NCBI RefSeq assembly: GCF_009755265.1
Contig: NZ_WPOO01000010.1
Location: 1-64,000, forward strand
From: Adlercreutzia rubneri
GTDB lineage: Bacteria > Actinomycetota > Coriobacteriia > Coriobacteriales > Eggerthellaceae
DNA length: 64,000 nucleotides
Direction of reading: 5' to 3'
The notes below the pieces were generated by a model. The model did no database searches. It had not been told where the DNA came from and worked only from the letters and a program-made list of their open reading frames with translations. This document shows, piece after piece, positions 56,901-62,429 of the stretch. The position numbers and the translations under genes were made by a program. Every line of letters begins with the position of its first letter. Within the stretch, counting starts at the first letter, position 1.

Positions 56901-56905
56901 AGTAG
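44915..56905 (+). CDS. Giant SdrD-like B-domain adhesin, LPQTG-anchored, 5'-truncated
   Basis: Nearly 4000 codons without a stop. Ten B-like modules open with strings such as GIVWDDTESDD (about 45823), GYIWEDANYDGIRQ (47719), GVLWNDANNNGIQD (49966), GNVWNDVNSDGLMD (53695) and GVVWQDDNYNGIQD (55612). An incomplete eleventh sits at the very start, where only the part after the VW motif remains (DVELAQWFYLEGTG). Two Cys-rich zinc-ribbon-like inserts lie at 52530-52980 and 54880-55020. The C-terminus has LPQTG (56768-56782), a membrane helix and an acidic tail, so sortase anchoring is expected. No signal peptide, start codon with ribosome-binding site or first half-domain is visible. The coordinate 44915 marks where the adhesin-type codon use begins. 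Confidence 0.85.
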   Translation, partial: PSKGQDVELAQWFYLEGTGTVAEVTEGEGEAKRTYSKVTFTAANVVNNKGTELRPAKTFTGEEYYEIELVRDDANAVVGAWIKNPAFGDKVTETVTDEASGTTATVVTGHTGFYTMKTDADGAFAFNDDNTAGLLPYVQFDTNDNPVAAGDAAATDDTLAMASYRLPEPNLPEGHVLTVFHNGDKSSSPVWATNADSDAKRDIHRSAMVDGYDTAIVTSYPQFAATDKNGAITGADGKPVEQDDKGLAEKTGFIVTANSSTPAANTPYTFSMEGVAYDVANQVFKREHVNTGLFKAPTSQITGIVWDDTESDDNTAPDGVRADDEQGLVGETVLATQWHYVPKGAAAFAQIKTGDDAGLVEWVAADGTKSTDDTAKASAVGAWVQNIGFGSDWVTTKATIVKDPTDITDQGKVVCIPVVSNGENRADARNKMGVVAVKTYAAGGAQKVVADAKEAAGYKLVDVVDGEYVFDNLPTAVVVLDANSGIDEYFLAAYRVELAAPKNYLKSGYAKGERDPWHITTPHQPVSFADTDATAKGLAVDSDVPGTKAGVAGNADELDITDGAIKALYQSWPIQHRYAADGSVRANDGQVILAEVNNGKTDGIQASFADIPVSNAMDTADAATYQWTHPVVTEVAGDVGEIAPAYRAIGGYVWKDNDYKDGIYNLIPGTYEDMVNTGMTIELKNPEKQPVPDRPTRLYLRQWYYDPDRTNGGNANPEADAPADHWFPVPQGAFTEYGNDRDWSPTEATKAPFYYKTVTTRNKSVTGKEADSYYQFDDLPVRVFIDGKEYLAGYTVAIRGNADFKPGNYEAQTSDYLVQNNLTAPDYLVDQWNSKGLANVRGTSSFAYRYGPETFPLVRSQKFSSNGDIHTMDSVIVLAGSTTADAKGARTGSTPYVVNSAEKNGDAPLASFDLAFGKNETRMNGGYIVTPSAPIEGYIWEDANYDGIRQEDVYDKDGNLVSEGERGIGGVRIRPTKYYLDDTDKTGGPDGTWKRTYSLDEDGNRVLDPYYPFTTSYGTDPEEDLELGQYRTDLVPTSFKKPDAQKLGEASDREYLCGYTVAVADTNPADLYQQVPNEAIAGYTLTRPHVAGDLDDVVAAGDAEGMRTESDAFRYYTSEGLDALDSTTKAFGLVNRFIDMQDSVPAAGDTDKNAAFKNRVPAGRADGMVIVAHEAVESSTNDKTQKKYKGVTYDTDENVQVQQGGDGGFIKIPETSVTGVVWDDSYSDQWAASNPVLDRAERERSYDGIYQPAFENGLPGRTVALTQWHYVTHDLWKSFALRHAHLVYNLLTKEDLEKLGIDQVEPIEAMKTIDQATDATLELAWQLLYDRAEQGAASDVCAARGNEDALGFWVRTRAFGGDVTWKNNGTAENPDWERVVTYNPTKTETVRDGQVQYVINGDGDRTVTTGPLGLDYQGNVVDDLDPGTYAFYNLPTSWVGCGDEVHKEIELAPRYVGKEDAADDGTTLLGADEARDYPAGLAPMYGDTYSLASYEVEVDGLAHDGSDVEANGTSWMLTRYHAGNADEVESNVASTDRFGVVNFAKYEGDGKAVRLGRTVTDRTVIAAEGGLEIAGTRTSVGDVDGEDHGGRIVVASEGVAEGENKTKLENASDFARVSTEQLVRPDAPLYGVAAYDWLTVDMETVVVDSVPDGNGGTWEHKVPLPKVVQGGDMGMVRPALQSISGVLWNDANNNGIQDVTFDENGNVVGEEEILDGYEVTLERYYFDGANWVPDTTQWAADNTASVAVTTTDRVLMERGTEKTKPTELGEDIDGALTGTPDLHRSGTYRFDNLETAGLRNVNGTDTWVAYGYKVRVSDPRVTENELFRAKYQVTGAGYRENSDLTDDNKLVEPDEYIILLETVAADGTTPDGLASHESNIVYAPASNNDDQTPNLVLDENGDPVLDADGKVQVKDPMTATVGGKTLVAYDLMMGASRDHNDGGLIEPPAYAIDGYVWEDADYDGLYNYNTETRVTTEKDGTKTEADYLEYGYNDKQVILKQYVLGADGTWKLNPHFGNDGNVMAEKVADGVTEAKTDTLNPTSGTYKVRNEAGQMVDASPAERLTFTVPNSTYLGGGKVAVLTGDNENLKALAKDGTTELHDVSGYYLFDQLPTAVRTWNSTAKKYEYALASYTVEVNGEKAADGMSSLLVTTFEAETTAHDVVNSRVQPMVTAEEQHEDTNTDGMAEVWSRYETNNYPVFLDEQNIQTADATHSDGSCTIKECETVEGEISKNNAAWRIVLAGLVDGASWANQRTAYGWSEKHEAVDANGRPTTETVTGTFDYDFAIGQNQNAMNAGFVPPDRSSLVGQAWYDEDYDGKNDSDTSDDRIDTDDRDKTEQGVEGLRVILTQYYFVPTYDNHGNQLLEDEDNNVFFLDRDRANDDYPDGQLHLVESRGGNVVSGADDKVYLVRSGRTYDYDALYKAGVRELKDSGYWVENTNLNGGRQYKDGEDVEVPETPVEPENPNPTDPENPGETTDPENPSPVEPGTGEDAGIRIVAEPAMRSFSLARMALAATEETEGFADGESTEVTDPGEETCTHENKTYTGNKNGTHDWTCDAEGCTASATNEACSDGDGDGRCDGCGDCLHLHDRTYTYKDADVHTVTCADCNEVLGEEPHADANGNGMCDGCGADVCKHTELEWKDNFDNTHTSVCKICGKQTSTAAHVDAKHNDEAGTEGPDGRCDVCGGLIIEDHQLWIYTDAEGVYDFDNLPGYVLVSSEVDHPAAPGEDIDKVFQPYGVANANGTALSTSDLVALQKRPVSVGMIRQLSASEIVSLSASQVEAIKADADMMAAYEARQTELATSDPAFTSATPYLTGYAIKVVDDSGEYVASRFHVEGASTGDNSDLTSFESSLTDNVNAENEKVNEVYAVVAEKIADDADLTGGILSSAYAVRYLKTNYDLANRMYYKRAFDAGLTKQLPVLIDGNVWNDVNSDGLMDEEEERIEGAVVRLVRYWYDETGIGYWEQVPGQTPGGDGSFENSGLTREEYDEIVAMADPFKLDEGETMTSEEQKAAADAMTAYINELYASVAAMPEGAARAEAATKNLMKLNVLYHNHTEFLTSYMEVVPGEGDVAGDGETTEPAGVEELVIYSAWANANRDLTVLVGAETPEEEKGVWRRDWTFTQDMLEDLTGRHDLSKDGLGTNYPYLPLTADEALAVADDDEKFFDQNGYEYVPGAGFDRTDENGHWQFLAYGTGTHQASSDSAAFKVLFSYRAEIVSYPDEDVWAPTLQHIGKTVNDWINSDFDDETQALKPNVEDAASHAGDYTLPATDNLNEAMRKAGDLIVLTRLADESESSTTSGAYATYASQPGGSEDVECEHVDEDTATTAADGLCDKCGLCLHEKDENGLCTVEGCQHIGMECCGTATPTEPGEDEGDGDGDEGDTPVIDVTKPEGGDTTQPSEGDGGEVETFTTRVMAASAVDARADTNTNTGNGIYSDDYVTEMLAWIATATQDDLDNMDQQRHDAIFGKHQKDAAGNLLYLETTIENGKEVEKVVTNETNVTTGEPNLPYYDNTGSQRLYEAYQARVASLVGDNQWSDLNWFSSLAHGYGLFRIAQAHIAGVVWQDDNYNGIQDAGENVRIPNVPVSLKRYWFGTDATGTGWHLDETFSQTTVSDGQGHWIFDNLDVAGKRMVGGKETTVLYGFEVTVDDLPRGYGVTHMNRGTATTDSDLNEDTKLIEPGDPQGGLIVLAQPSDRRDLVGNGAAYILGPNGTVWVISLSEDSDYNDTGLVPYALAAIAGVVFDDPEADGLQDDTAVAVPGQKVYLDRMVIDVDAVGFNGASYAPTALAAVEGQKVRSEDGWAEVASMETDVDGAYRFDGLPMVDGNDKPYLYRVRSYMPDGKEWVAINVGSDENNDSDWGEAANSVVGAGGRVGITPAMSVLGAFQTVRTTPNAYGQKFNLLVPYNWVPEDGRSVDLGMTGDADAWRTLVFTTPWGTRLFYVKLPQTGDELLPWMVGLALVAALGLVLAVAARRRDDDDEEEEETPEE

Positions 56906-56913
56906 GGGAGACC

Positions 56914-56945
56914 GCCGGGGCGGACGGAGCGCCCTCCGCCCCGGC
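56914..56945 (+). terminator. GC hairpin after the adhesin
   Basis: GCCGGGGCGGA (56914-56924) pairs with TCCGCCCCGGC (56935-56945). No T-tract follows, so it may be a weak terminator or mRNA-stabilising hairpin. Confidence 0.55.
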
Positions 56946-56966
56946 ACCTGAGACCTTTCCGAGTAG

Positions 56967-57010
56967 GCAGACTGCTTCGCGGAACCCTGATTACCCGCGA
57001 AGTCACCTGC
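56967..57010 (+). repeat. Structured 44-nt hairpin repeat D, copy 1
   Basis: GCAGAC, stem TGCTTCGCGG, loop AACCCTGATTAC, stem CCGCGAAGTC, ACCTGC. The loop and flanks match copy 2 at 57083, while the stem differs with compensating changes. Confidence 0.85.
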
Positions 57011-57018
57011 CGAAGCCC

Positions 57019-57056
57019 GCCGGCTGCCGCCGCTTATGCGCGCGGCGGCAGCCGGC
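57019..57056. repeat. Perfect 15-bp hairpin between the two D repeats
   Basis: GCCGGCTGCCGCCGC (57019-57033) pairs exactly with GCGGCGGCAGCCGGC (57042-57056) around an 8-base loop. It lies between the adhesin and azlC. Confidence 0.9.
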
Positions 57057-57082
57057 ACATCATATATGCCATCTCCGATGAA

Positions 57083-57126
57083 GCAGACGGCCCCGCGGAA
57101 TCCTGATTACCCGCGGGGCCACCTGC
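57083..57126 (+). repeat. Structured 44-nt hairpin repeat D, copy 2
   Basis: GCAGAC, stem GGCCCCGCGG, loop AATCCTGATTAC, stem CCGCGGGGCC, ACCTGC. It has the same length as copy 1. Two T-A pairs of copy 1 are C-G pairs here, and a mismatch and a wobble became G-C pairs. Confidence 0.85.
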
Positions 57127-57158
57127 TATTTAGGGGTTGTGAAATCGGGGGAAGGGTC

Positions 57159-57186
57159 TTTCAAAAATCTGCGAGTCGATTATCAT
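57159..57186 (+). promoter_or_regulatory. Possible promoter giving a near-leaderless azlC mRNA
   Basis: TTTCAA (57159-57164), 16 bases, TATCAT (57181-57186). A start seven bases downstream would coincide with the ATG at 57194, and no ribosome-binding site is evident there. Confidence 0.4.
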
Positions 57187-57193
57187 AGGCGTC

Positions 57194-57982
57194 ATGTTTT
57201 CTCGCGAGCACATACTTTCGGCGTTCTCCGCCGCCGTTCCCATCATGCTGGGCTATGTGGCCATTGGCCTTCCCTGCGGCATTTTGGGGAACACCATCGG
57301 GCTGAATCCCTTGCAGGTGGCGCTTCTGTCCATCCTTCTGTACTCGGGCGCCGGCCAGTTCATGATTCCCAACATGTTCCTCGCCGGCTCTTCGGTGGCG
57401 GCCATCACGGCGTCGGTGTCCCTCGTGAACACGCGCCAGATGCTCTACGCCGCCTCCTTCGCGCCCCAGTGCGCTGCAAGCCCCCGTTGGCTTTCGGCCC
57501 TGTTCGCCGCATCGGTGACCGACGAGTCCTACGGCGTGAACACGGCGCGCTTCGCCGAGGGCAACTGGTCGGTGGACCGGGCGCTCATGGTGAACCTGTT
57601 CTCCCAGAGCTCCTGGACGATCTCGAACATCGTGGGCTGCGCGGTGGGGGCAGCTGTCGACATTCCCGTGCCCATCGCCGCCTTCGCCATGACGGCCATC
57701 TTCATCTGCCTGCTCGTCACCCAGAAGTTCACCTCCGCCAATATCGTCGCCATGATCGTGGCGATGCTCGGCGTGTACCTGTGCAAGGCGTTCGGCCTCA
57801 CAGGTCCTGCCATCCTCATCGGCGCCATCGCCGGCGTTGTGTGCGCCCTGGCGTTCTCGGCGCTGTTCCCGCGCCGTCCCGTCACGGCAAGCGCTCCCGG
57901 TACTGATCCCGTAGGGGGCGACCTAGGTCGCCCCTCCACAAGCGAGGACGCCTCACCTCATGAGGACGGTGAGCGCCGATGA
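57194..57982 (+). CDS. azlC: Branched-chain amino acid exporter, large subunit AzlC
   Basis: Membrane protein (262 residues) that exports branched-chain amino acids together with AzlD. SAAVPIMLGYVAIGLPCGIL and YSGAGQFMIPNMFLAGSS are typical, with about seven helices. The core ends near residue 232. The last 30 residues (DPVGGDLGRPSTSEDASPHE) are extra and are encoded by a palindromic element (57911-57935) and its flank. The stop overlaps the azlD start (ATGA). Confidence 0.93.
   Translation: MFSREHILSAFSAAVPIMLGYVAIGLPCGILGNTIGLNPLQVALLSILLYSGAGQFMIPNMFLAGSSVAAITASVSLVNTRQMLYAASFAPQCAASPRWLSALFAASVTDESYGVNTARFAEGNWSVDRALMVNLFSQSSWTISNIVGCAVGAAVDIPVPIAAFAMTAIFICLLVTQKFTSANIVAMIVAMLGVYLCKAFGLTGPAILIGAIAGVVCALAFSALFPRRPVTASAPGTDPVGGDLGRPSTSEDASPHEDGERR
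57911..57935 (+). repeat. Palindromic element family B, copy 1, inside the end of azlC
   Basis: GTAGGGGGCGACCT|AGGTCGCCCCT forms a near-perfect hairpin, followed by CCACAAGCGAG. In the azlC frame it reads VGGDLGRPSTSE. Confidence 0.9.
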
Positions 57983-58308
57983 GCTGGGAGGAGTTCTGGT
58001 TCGTTCTCATCGGGTGCGTGCTGGCCATGTGGGCTTGCCGCGTCGTCCCGCTGTTTCTGCTGAAGGGCCGCGAGTTGCCCCCGCGCCTCGCCCAGGCCCT
58101 CGGCTTCATCCCGCCCGCGGCGTTCGCGGCGCTCGTGGCCAACGACCTTTTGAACCCCGGCATGTTCGATGCGGGCGTGTGGCCGGCGGCCATTCCGCTC
58201 GTGGCCGCCGTGGCCTCGGCGCTCGTGGCCGTGAAGACCAAGTCGCTTCTGTGGACCGCCGTGGCCGGCGTGGCCGTCTACGCGGCGCTCGCCTTCTTCG
58301 CGGTGTAG
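57979..58308 (+). CDS. azlD: Branched-chain amino acid exporter, small subunit AzlD
   Basis: Protein of 109 residues with about four helices. FVLIGCVLAMWACRVVPLFL and the AFAALVANDLL region match AzlD. It overlaps azlC by four bases. The exporter pair is followed closely by an ABC exporter gene, so all four may be one transcript. Confidence 0.92.
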   Translation: MSWEEFWFVLIGCVLAMWACRVVPLFLLKGRELPPRLAQALGFIPPAAFAALVANDLLNPGMFDAGVWPAAIPLVAAVASALVAVKTKSLLWTAVAGVAVYAALAFFAV

Positions 58309-58321
58309 GGGAGGGTTGGCT

Positions 58322-60250
58322 GTGGGCGTGATCCGGTTTCTCGGGCAGCACAAGGGGGCGGTGGCGCTCGTCATGCTGCTTCTGCTCCTGAAGGCCGGCT
58401 GCGAGCTGGCCATCCCGGTGCTCACCTCGCAGATCGTGGACGTGGGCATCGCCCAGTCGGGCGTGGAGGACCTCGACGTCCTTGCGGGCTACAAGGCCGC
58501 CGGCGTCGATCTGTTCCCCATCCAGATGGCCTACCTCCTGCGCATCGGCGGCCTCATGCTGCTCGCCGCCGCCGGCTCCATGGTGCTCGATGTGGCCGCC
58601 GGCTTCGTGTCGGCCCGCACCGGCGCCAAGATCGGCCGCGATTTGCGCCGGCGCCTGTTCGCGCGGGTGGTGGCCTTCTCCGATGCCGAGATCAACCGGT
58701 TCTCGGCGGCCTCGCTCATCACGCGCGGCACCAACGATGTCACCCTCATCCAGAACGTGTGCACCATGGTGATGCGCATGGTGCTCTACGCTCCCATCCT
58801 CGCCATCGGCGGCGTGGTCATGGTCATGGTCACCAACCCCCAGCTGGGATGGATCGTCGTGCTCGCCGTGGCCGTGGTCTTTACGGTCATCGCCGTGCTG
58901 TTCCGTTTCACGCTGCCGCGGTTCAAAATCATGCAGACGCTCATCGATCGCGTGAACCTCGTGGCCCGCGAGATGCTGAACGGCCTGTCGGTGGTGCGCG
59001 CCTTCAACCGCGAGGGCTTCGAGGAGAACCGCTTCGACGCCGCCTCGCGCAAGCTGCGGGATACCCAGCTGTTCACCAACCGCGCCATGGCCTTCATGAT
59101 GCCCACCATGATGCTCGTGATGAACCTCACCTCGGTGGCCATCGTGTGGTTCGGCGCTCAGGGCGTGGCCGCGGGAACCATGCAGACCGGCGACCTCATC
59201 GCGTTCATCACCTACGCCATGGTCATCATCATGGGCTGCCTCATCATGGGGATGGTGTCCATCATGCTGCCCCGCGCCGATGTGGCCGCCCAGCGCCTGA
59301 GCGAGGTGCTCGCGACCGAGCCCACCGTTCGCGATCCCGAGGCGCCGATTCATGTGCGGTCCGATGCCGCGTCGGGTGCGCGCATCGCCTTCAACGACGT
59401 CTCCTTCCGCTACACCGACGACGGCGACCCGGCGCTCTCCCATGTGTCGTTTGTCGCCGAGCCCGGCACGACGCTCGCCATCGTGGGCCCCACGGGCTCG
59501 GGCAAATCCACCATCGTGAAGCTCATCGAGCGCTTCTACGACCCGACGGCGGGCTCGGTCACCCTTGATGGCGTCGATCTGCGCGAGCTTTCCCAGGCCG
59601 ACCTGCGGGCGAACCTCGGCTACGTTCCCCAGAAGGCCTTCCTGTTCGAAGGCACCGTGGAGAGCAACATCGCCTATGGCGACGAGGGCGCCGACGAGGT
59701 GGCCATTCGCGGCGCCCTGGAAGTGGCCTGCGCTCTGGATTTCGTGGAAGCGCGCGAGGGCGGCATGCTCGCCCCCATCGCCCAGGGAGGCGACAACGTC
59801 TCCGGCGGCCAGCGCCAGCGGCTGGCCATGGCCCGCGCCCTTGTGCGGCGCCCGCGGGCCTACCTGTTCGACGACTGCTTCTCGGCGCTCGATTACGCCA
59901 CGGATGCCCGCGTGCGCGCCGCGCTGCCCGCCTGGGCCGCCGGCTCCACTGTGATCCTCGTGGCCCAGCGCATCTCCACCGTGCTTGCTGCCGATCGCAT
60001 CGTGGTGCTCGACGAGGGCCGCGTCGCCGGCGTGGGCACCCACCGCGAACTCATGGAAACCTGCCCCGCCTACCAAGAGATCGCCTTGTCGCAGCTTACC
60101 GAGGAAGAACTGGCTGACCCCATCCCCGTAGGGGGCGACCTCGGTCGCCCCTCGTCAAGCGAGATTGATCCGCTTGGGGAGGGCGAACCAAGGTTCGCCC
60201 CTACGGAGGGGAAGACGGAAGAAGAGGCTGCCGAAGGGGGTGCGCGATGA
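58322..60250 (+). CDS. Heterodimeric ABC exporter subunit 1 (degenerate ATP site)
   Basis: Fused membrane/ATPase half-exporter (642 residues). Six helices are followed by an ABC domain with GPTGSGKSTIVKLIERFYD, VSGGQRQRLAMARALV and a Walker B of YLFDDCFSALD, where the catalytic Glu after the Asp is Asp. Such a change marks the weak site of heterodimeric exporters. The last 40 residues (VGGDLGRPSSSE, then EGEPRFAPTEG) come from palindromic element B. GTG 58322 is favoured over TTG 58316, which would sit on top of the GGGAGGG site. The stop overlaps subunit 2. Confidence 0.9.
   Translation: MGVIRFLGQHKGAVALVMLLLLLKAGCELAIPVLTSQIVDVGIAQSGVEDLDVLAGYKAAGVDLFPIQMAYLLRIGGLMLLAAAGSMVLDVAAGFVSARTGAKIGRDLRRRLFARVVAFSDAEINRFSAASLITRGTNDVTLIQNVCTMVMRMVLYAPILAIGGVVMVMVTNPQLGWIVVLAVAVVFTVIAVLFRFTLPRFKIMQTLIDRVNLVAREMLNGLSVVRAFNREGFEENRFDAASRKLRDTQLFTNRAMAFMMPTMMLVMNLTSVAIVWFGAQGVAAGTMQTGDLIAFITYAMVIIMGCLIMGMVSIMLPRADVAAQRLSEVLATEPTVRDPEAPIHVRSDAASGARIAFNDVSFRYTDDGDPALSHVSFVAEPGTTLAIVGPTGSGKSTIVKLIERFYDPTAGSVTLDGVDLRELSQADLRANLGYVPQKAFLFEGTVESNIAYGDEGADEVAIRGALEVACALDFVEAREGGMLAPIAQGGDNVSGGQRQRLAMARALVRRPRAYLFDDCFSALDYATDARVRAALPAWAAGSTVILVAQRISTVLAADRIVVLDEGRVAGVGTHRELMETCPAYQEIALSQLTEEELADPIPVGGDLGRPSSSEIDPLGEGEPRFAPTEGKTEEEAAEGGAR
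60128..60204 (+). repeat. Palindromic element family B, copy 2 (double palindrome) inside the exporter gene
   Basis: The hairpin at 60128-60152 (GTAGGGGGCGACCTCGGTCG...) is followed by CAAGCG/CGCTTG pairing and a second hairpin GGGCGAACC-AA-GGTTCGCCC ending in CTAC. The whole is nearly palindromic from GTAGGGG to CCCCTAC. It is translated as the C-terminal tail of subunit 1. Confidence 0.9.
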
Positions 60251-62145
60251 GCGGGCATCCCTCTTTCATCCCCAAGGGCGGCGGTCACGGGCGCGGCCCC
60301 GGCGGCCACGGGCACGGCCCCGGCGGCCACGGCCCGGCGGCCCGCATGATGGGCGGCGAGAAGGCGCTGGCCTTCGGCCCCACCATGAGGCGCATGCTCT
60401 CCTTTATGGGCCAGTTCAAGGGCCGGCTTCTGCTCGTGCTCCTGTTCGCCGTGGCCTCCACCGCGTTCTCCATCGTGGGTCCGAAGGTGCTCTCCGAGGC
60501 CACCACGGTGCTCTTCGACGGCGCTGTGGCCTCTGCAGCCGGCACCGGCTCGATCGATTTCGACGCCATCGGCCGCATCCTTCTGGCGACGTTGGCCCTG
60601 TACCTGCTGTCGGCGGCGTGCTCGTGGGTGCAGTCCTGGGTCATGAGCTACATCTCGCAGCAGACGTGCTACCGGCTGCGCGACGCCATTGCGAAAAAGA
60701 TCGACCGCGTGCCCTTCGGATATTTCGAGAAGACCTCCACCGGCGACACCCTCTCGCGCATCACCAACGACGTGGACACCCTGGGCCAGAGCCTCAACCA
60801 GGGCATCACCCAGGCCATCACGTCGGCAGTCACGGTGGTGGGCGTGCTTGTCATGATGCTCTCCATCAACTGGATCATGACGCTCGTGGCCCTGGTCATG
60901 GTGCCGGTCTCCATGGCGCTCGTGGCGGTGGTGGTGAGGCTCTCCCAGAAGCACTTCGTGGCCCAGCAGCGCCTGCTCGGCGCGCTGAACGGCCGCGTGG
61001 AGGAGACGTTCTCGGGCCATGCCGTCGTGCGCGCCTTCGGGCGGGAGGACGAGACCGTGCGCGCCTACGAGGCCGACAACGAGGCGCTGTACAACGCCGG
61101 CTGGAAGGCGCAGTTCCTCTCGGGCCTCATGATGCCGGTGCTCGGGTTCGTGGGGAATCTGGGGTACGTGGCCGTCGCCGTCACCGGGGCGTTCTTCGCC
61201 GTGGCAGGCACCATCACCGTGGGCGACATCCAGGCCTTCGTCCAGTACGTGAAGAACTTCACGCAGCCCATCACCCAGCTGGCCCAGATCTCCAACGTGC
61301 TGCAGTCCCTGGCCGCGGCGGCCGAGCGCATCTTCGCCTTCCTCGATCTGCCCGAGGTGCCGAAAGAGGCCTCCGCCGTGGATCCCGCGGCGCTTTCCAC
61401 CGACGTGGAATTCGACGGCGTGCGCTTCGGCTACACGCCCGATGCGCCCGTCATCCGCAACTTCTCCGCCACGGTGGCCGCCGGGCGCACCGTGGCCATC
61501 GTCGGCCCCACGGGCGCCGGCAAGACCACCATGGTGAAGCTGCTCATGCGCTTCTACGACGTGGACGCGGGCGCCATCCGCATCGGCGGCGCCGACATCC
61601 GCGAGCTTTCCCGCCCCGATGTGCGGAATCTGTTCGCCATGGTGCTGCAGGATACGTGGCTGTTCTCCGGCACCGTGCGCGAGAACATCCGCTACGGGCG
61701 GCTTAATGCCACCGATGGGGACGTGGAAGCGGCCGCGCGCGAGGCCTGCGCCGACCATTTCATCCGCATGCTGCCCGGCGGTTACGACTTCGAGATCAAC
61801 GAGGACGCGAGCAACTTGAGCCAGGGCCAGCGCCAGCTCATCACCATCGCCCGGGCCCTTCTGGCCGACCGCCGCATGCTCATTCTGGACGAGGCCACCT
61901 CTTCGGTGGACACGCGCACCGAGCTGCGCATCCAAGAGGCCATGGACCGGCTCATGGCGGGACGCACGTCGTTTGTCATCGCGCATAGGCTCTCCACCAT
62001 CCGCGCGGCCGATCTCATCTTGGTCATGCGCGACGGCGACATCGTGGAGCAGGGCAGCCACGAGGAGCTGCTCGCTGCGGGCGGCTTCTACGCCGAGCTG
62101 TACAACTCCCAATTCGCCTCCTGCAACGACCGCTTCGAGGAGTAG
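60247..62145 (+). CDS. Heterodimeric ABC exporter subunit 2 (active ATP site)
   Basis: Partner half-exporter (632 residues). The N-terminus is rich in Gly and His (GGGHGRGPGGHGHGPGGHG), then six helices and an ABC domain with GPTGAGKTTMVKLLMRFYD, LSQGQRQLITIARALL and a canonical Walker B, LILDEATSSVD. The signature LSQGQ departs from LSGGQ. That signature would face the Walker site of subunit 1, so the degenerate site combines both changes, as in TmrAB/BmrCD-type pairs. The substrate is unknown; this class includes drug, lipid and peptide exporters. Confidence 0.92.
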   Translation: MSGHPSFIPKGGGHGRGPGGHGHGPGGHGPAARMMGGEKALAFGPTMRRMLSFMGQFKGRLLLVLLFAVASTAFSIVGPKVLSEATTVLFDGAVASAAGTGSIDFDAIGRILLATLALYLLSAACSWVQSWVMSYISQQTCYRLRDAIAKKIDRVPFGYFEKTSTGDTLSRITNDVDTLGQSLNQGITQAITSAVTVVGVLVMMLSINWIMTLVALVMVPVSMALVAVVVRLSQKHFVAQQRLLGALNGRVEETFSGHAVVRAFGREDETVRAYEADNEALYNAGWKAQFLSGLMMPVLGFVGNLGYVAVAVTGAFFAVAGTITVGDIQAFVQYVKNFTQPITQLAQISNVLQSLAAAAERIFAFLDLPEVPKEASAVDPAALSTDVEFDGVRFGYTPDAPVIRNFSATVAAGRTVAIVGPTGAGKTTMVKLLMRFYDVDAGAIRIGGADIRELSRPDVRNLFAMVLQDTWLFSGTVRENIRYGRLNATDGDVEAAAREACADHFIRMLPGGYDFEINEDASNLSQGQRQLITIARALLADRRMLILDEATSSVDTRTELRIQEAMDRLMAGRTSFVIAHRLSTIRAADLILVMRDGDIVEQGSHEELLAAGGFYAELYNSQFASCNDRFEE

Positions 62146-62189
62146 CCTCTCTTTCCTCCCGTAACCTCTTCGTAGACGCCGGCCCATCC

Positions 62190-62214
62190 GTAGGGGCAGA
62201 TCTTGGTCTGCCCT
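62190..62214 (+). repeat. Palindromic element family B, copy 3 (intergenic)
   Basis: GTAGGGGCAGATCTTGGTCT, then GCCCT, forms a hairpin with one bulge, followed by CCTCAAGCGAGG as in copies 1 and 2. It lies between the exporter and the HAD gene. The rest of 62146-62429 holds no gene. Confidence 0.8.
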
Positions 62215-62429
62215 CCTCAAGCGAGGCCACCGCACCTGAACAGGAACGATCAAGATCGCCTCTTGCGGGAACAGGCGCGAAGCCGTTCTTCGGCGAGGCG
62301 GCTCCATTCCTTCAATTCCGTAAAAGTTTCCTGCAGAAACGTCGCAGGACGGGCGGGGTCGTGCCGGGTCGGCTATCATAGGCGAGGCAAATTTTGACGA
62401 ACCTGACCGCACAGCTGGAGGACGAGCGA

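Noticed and set aside
44912..57058. A 4048-codon minus-strand ORF opposite the adhesin
   Set aside because: It pairs codon-for-codon with the sense gene and is explained by the absence of TTA, CTA and TCA codons. The translation is Val/His/Gly/Leu-rich without recognisable domains.
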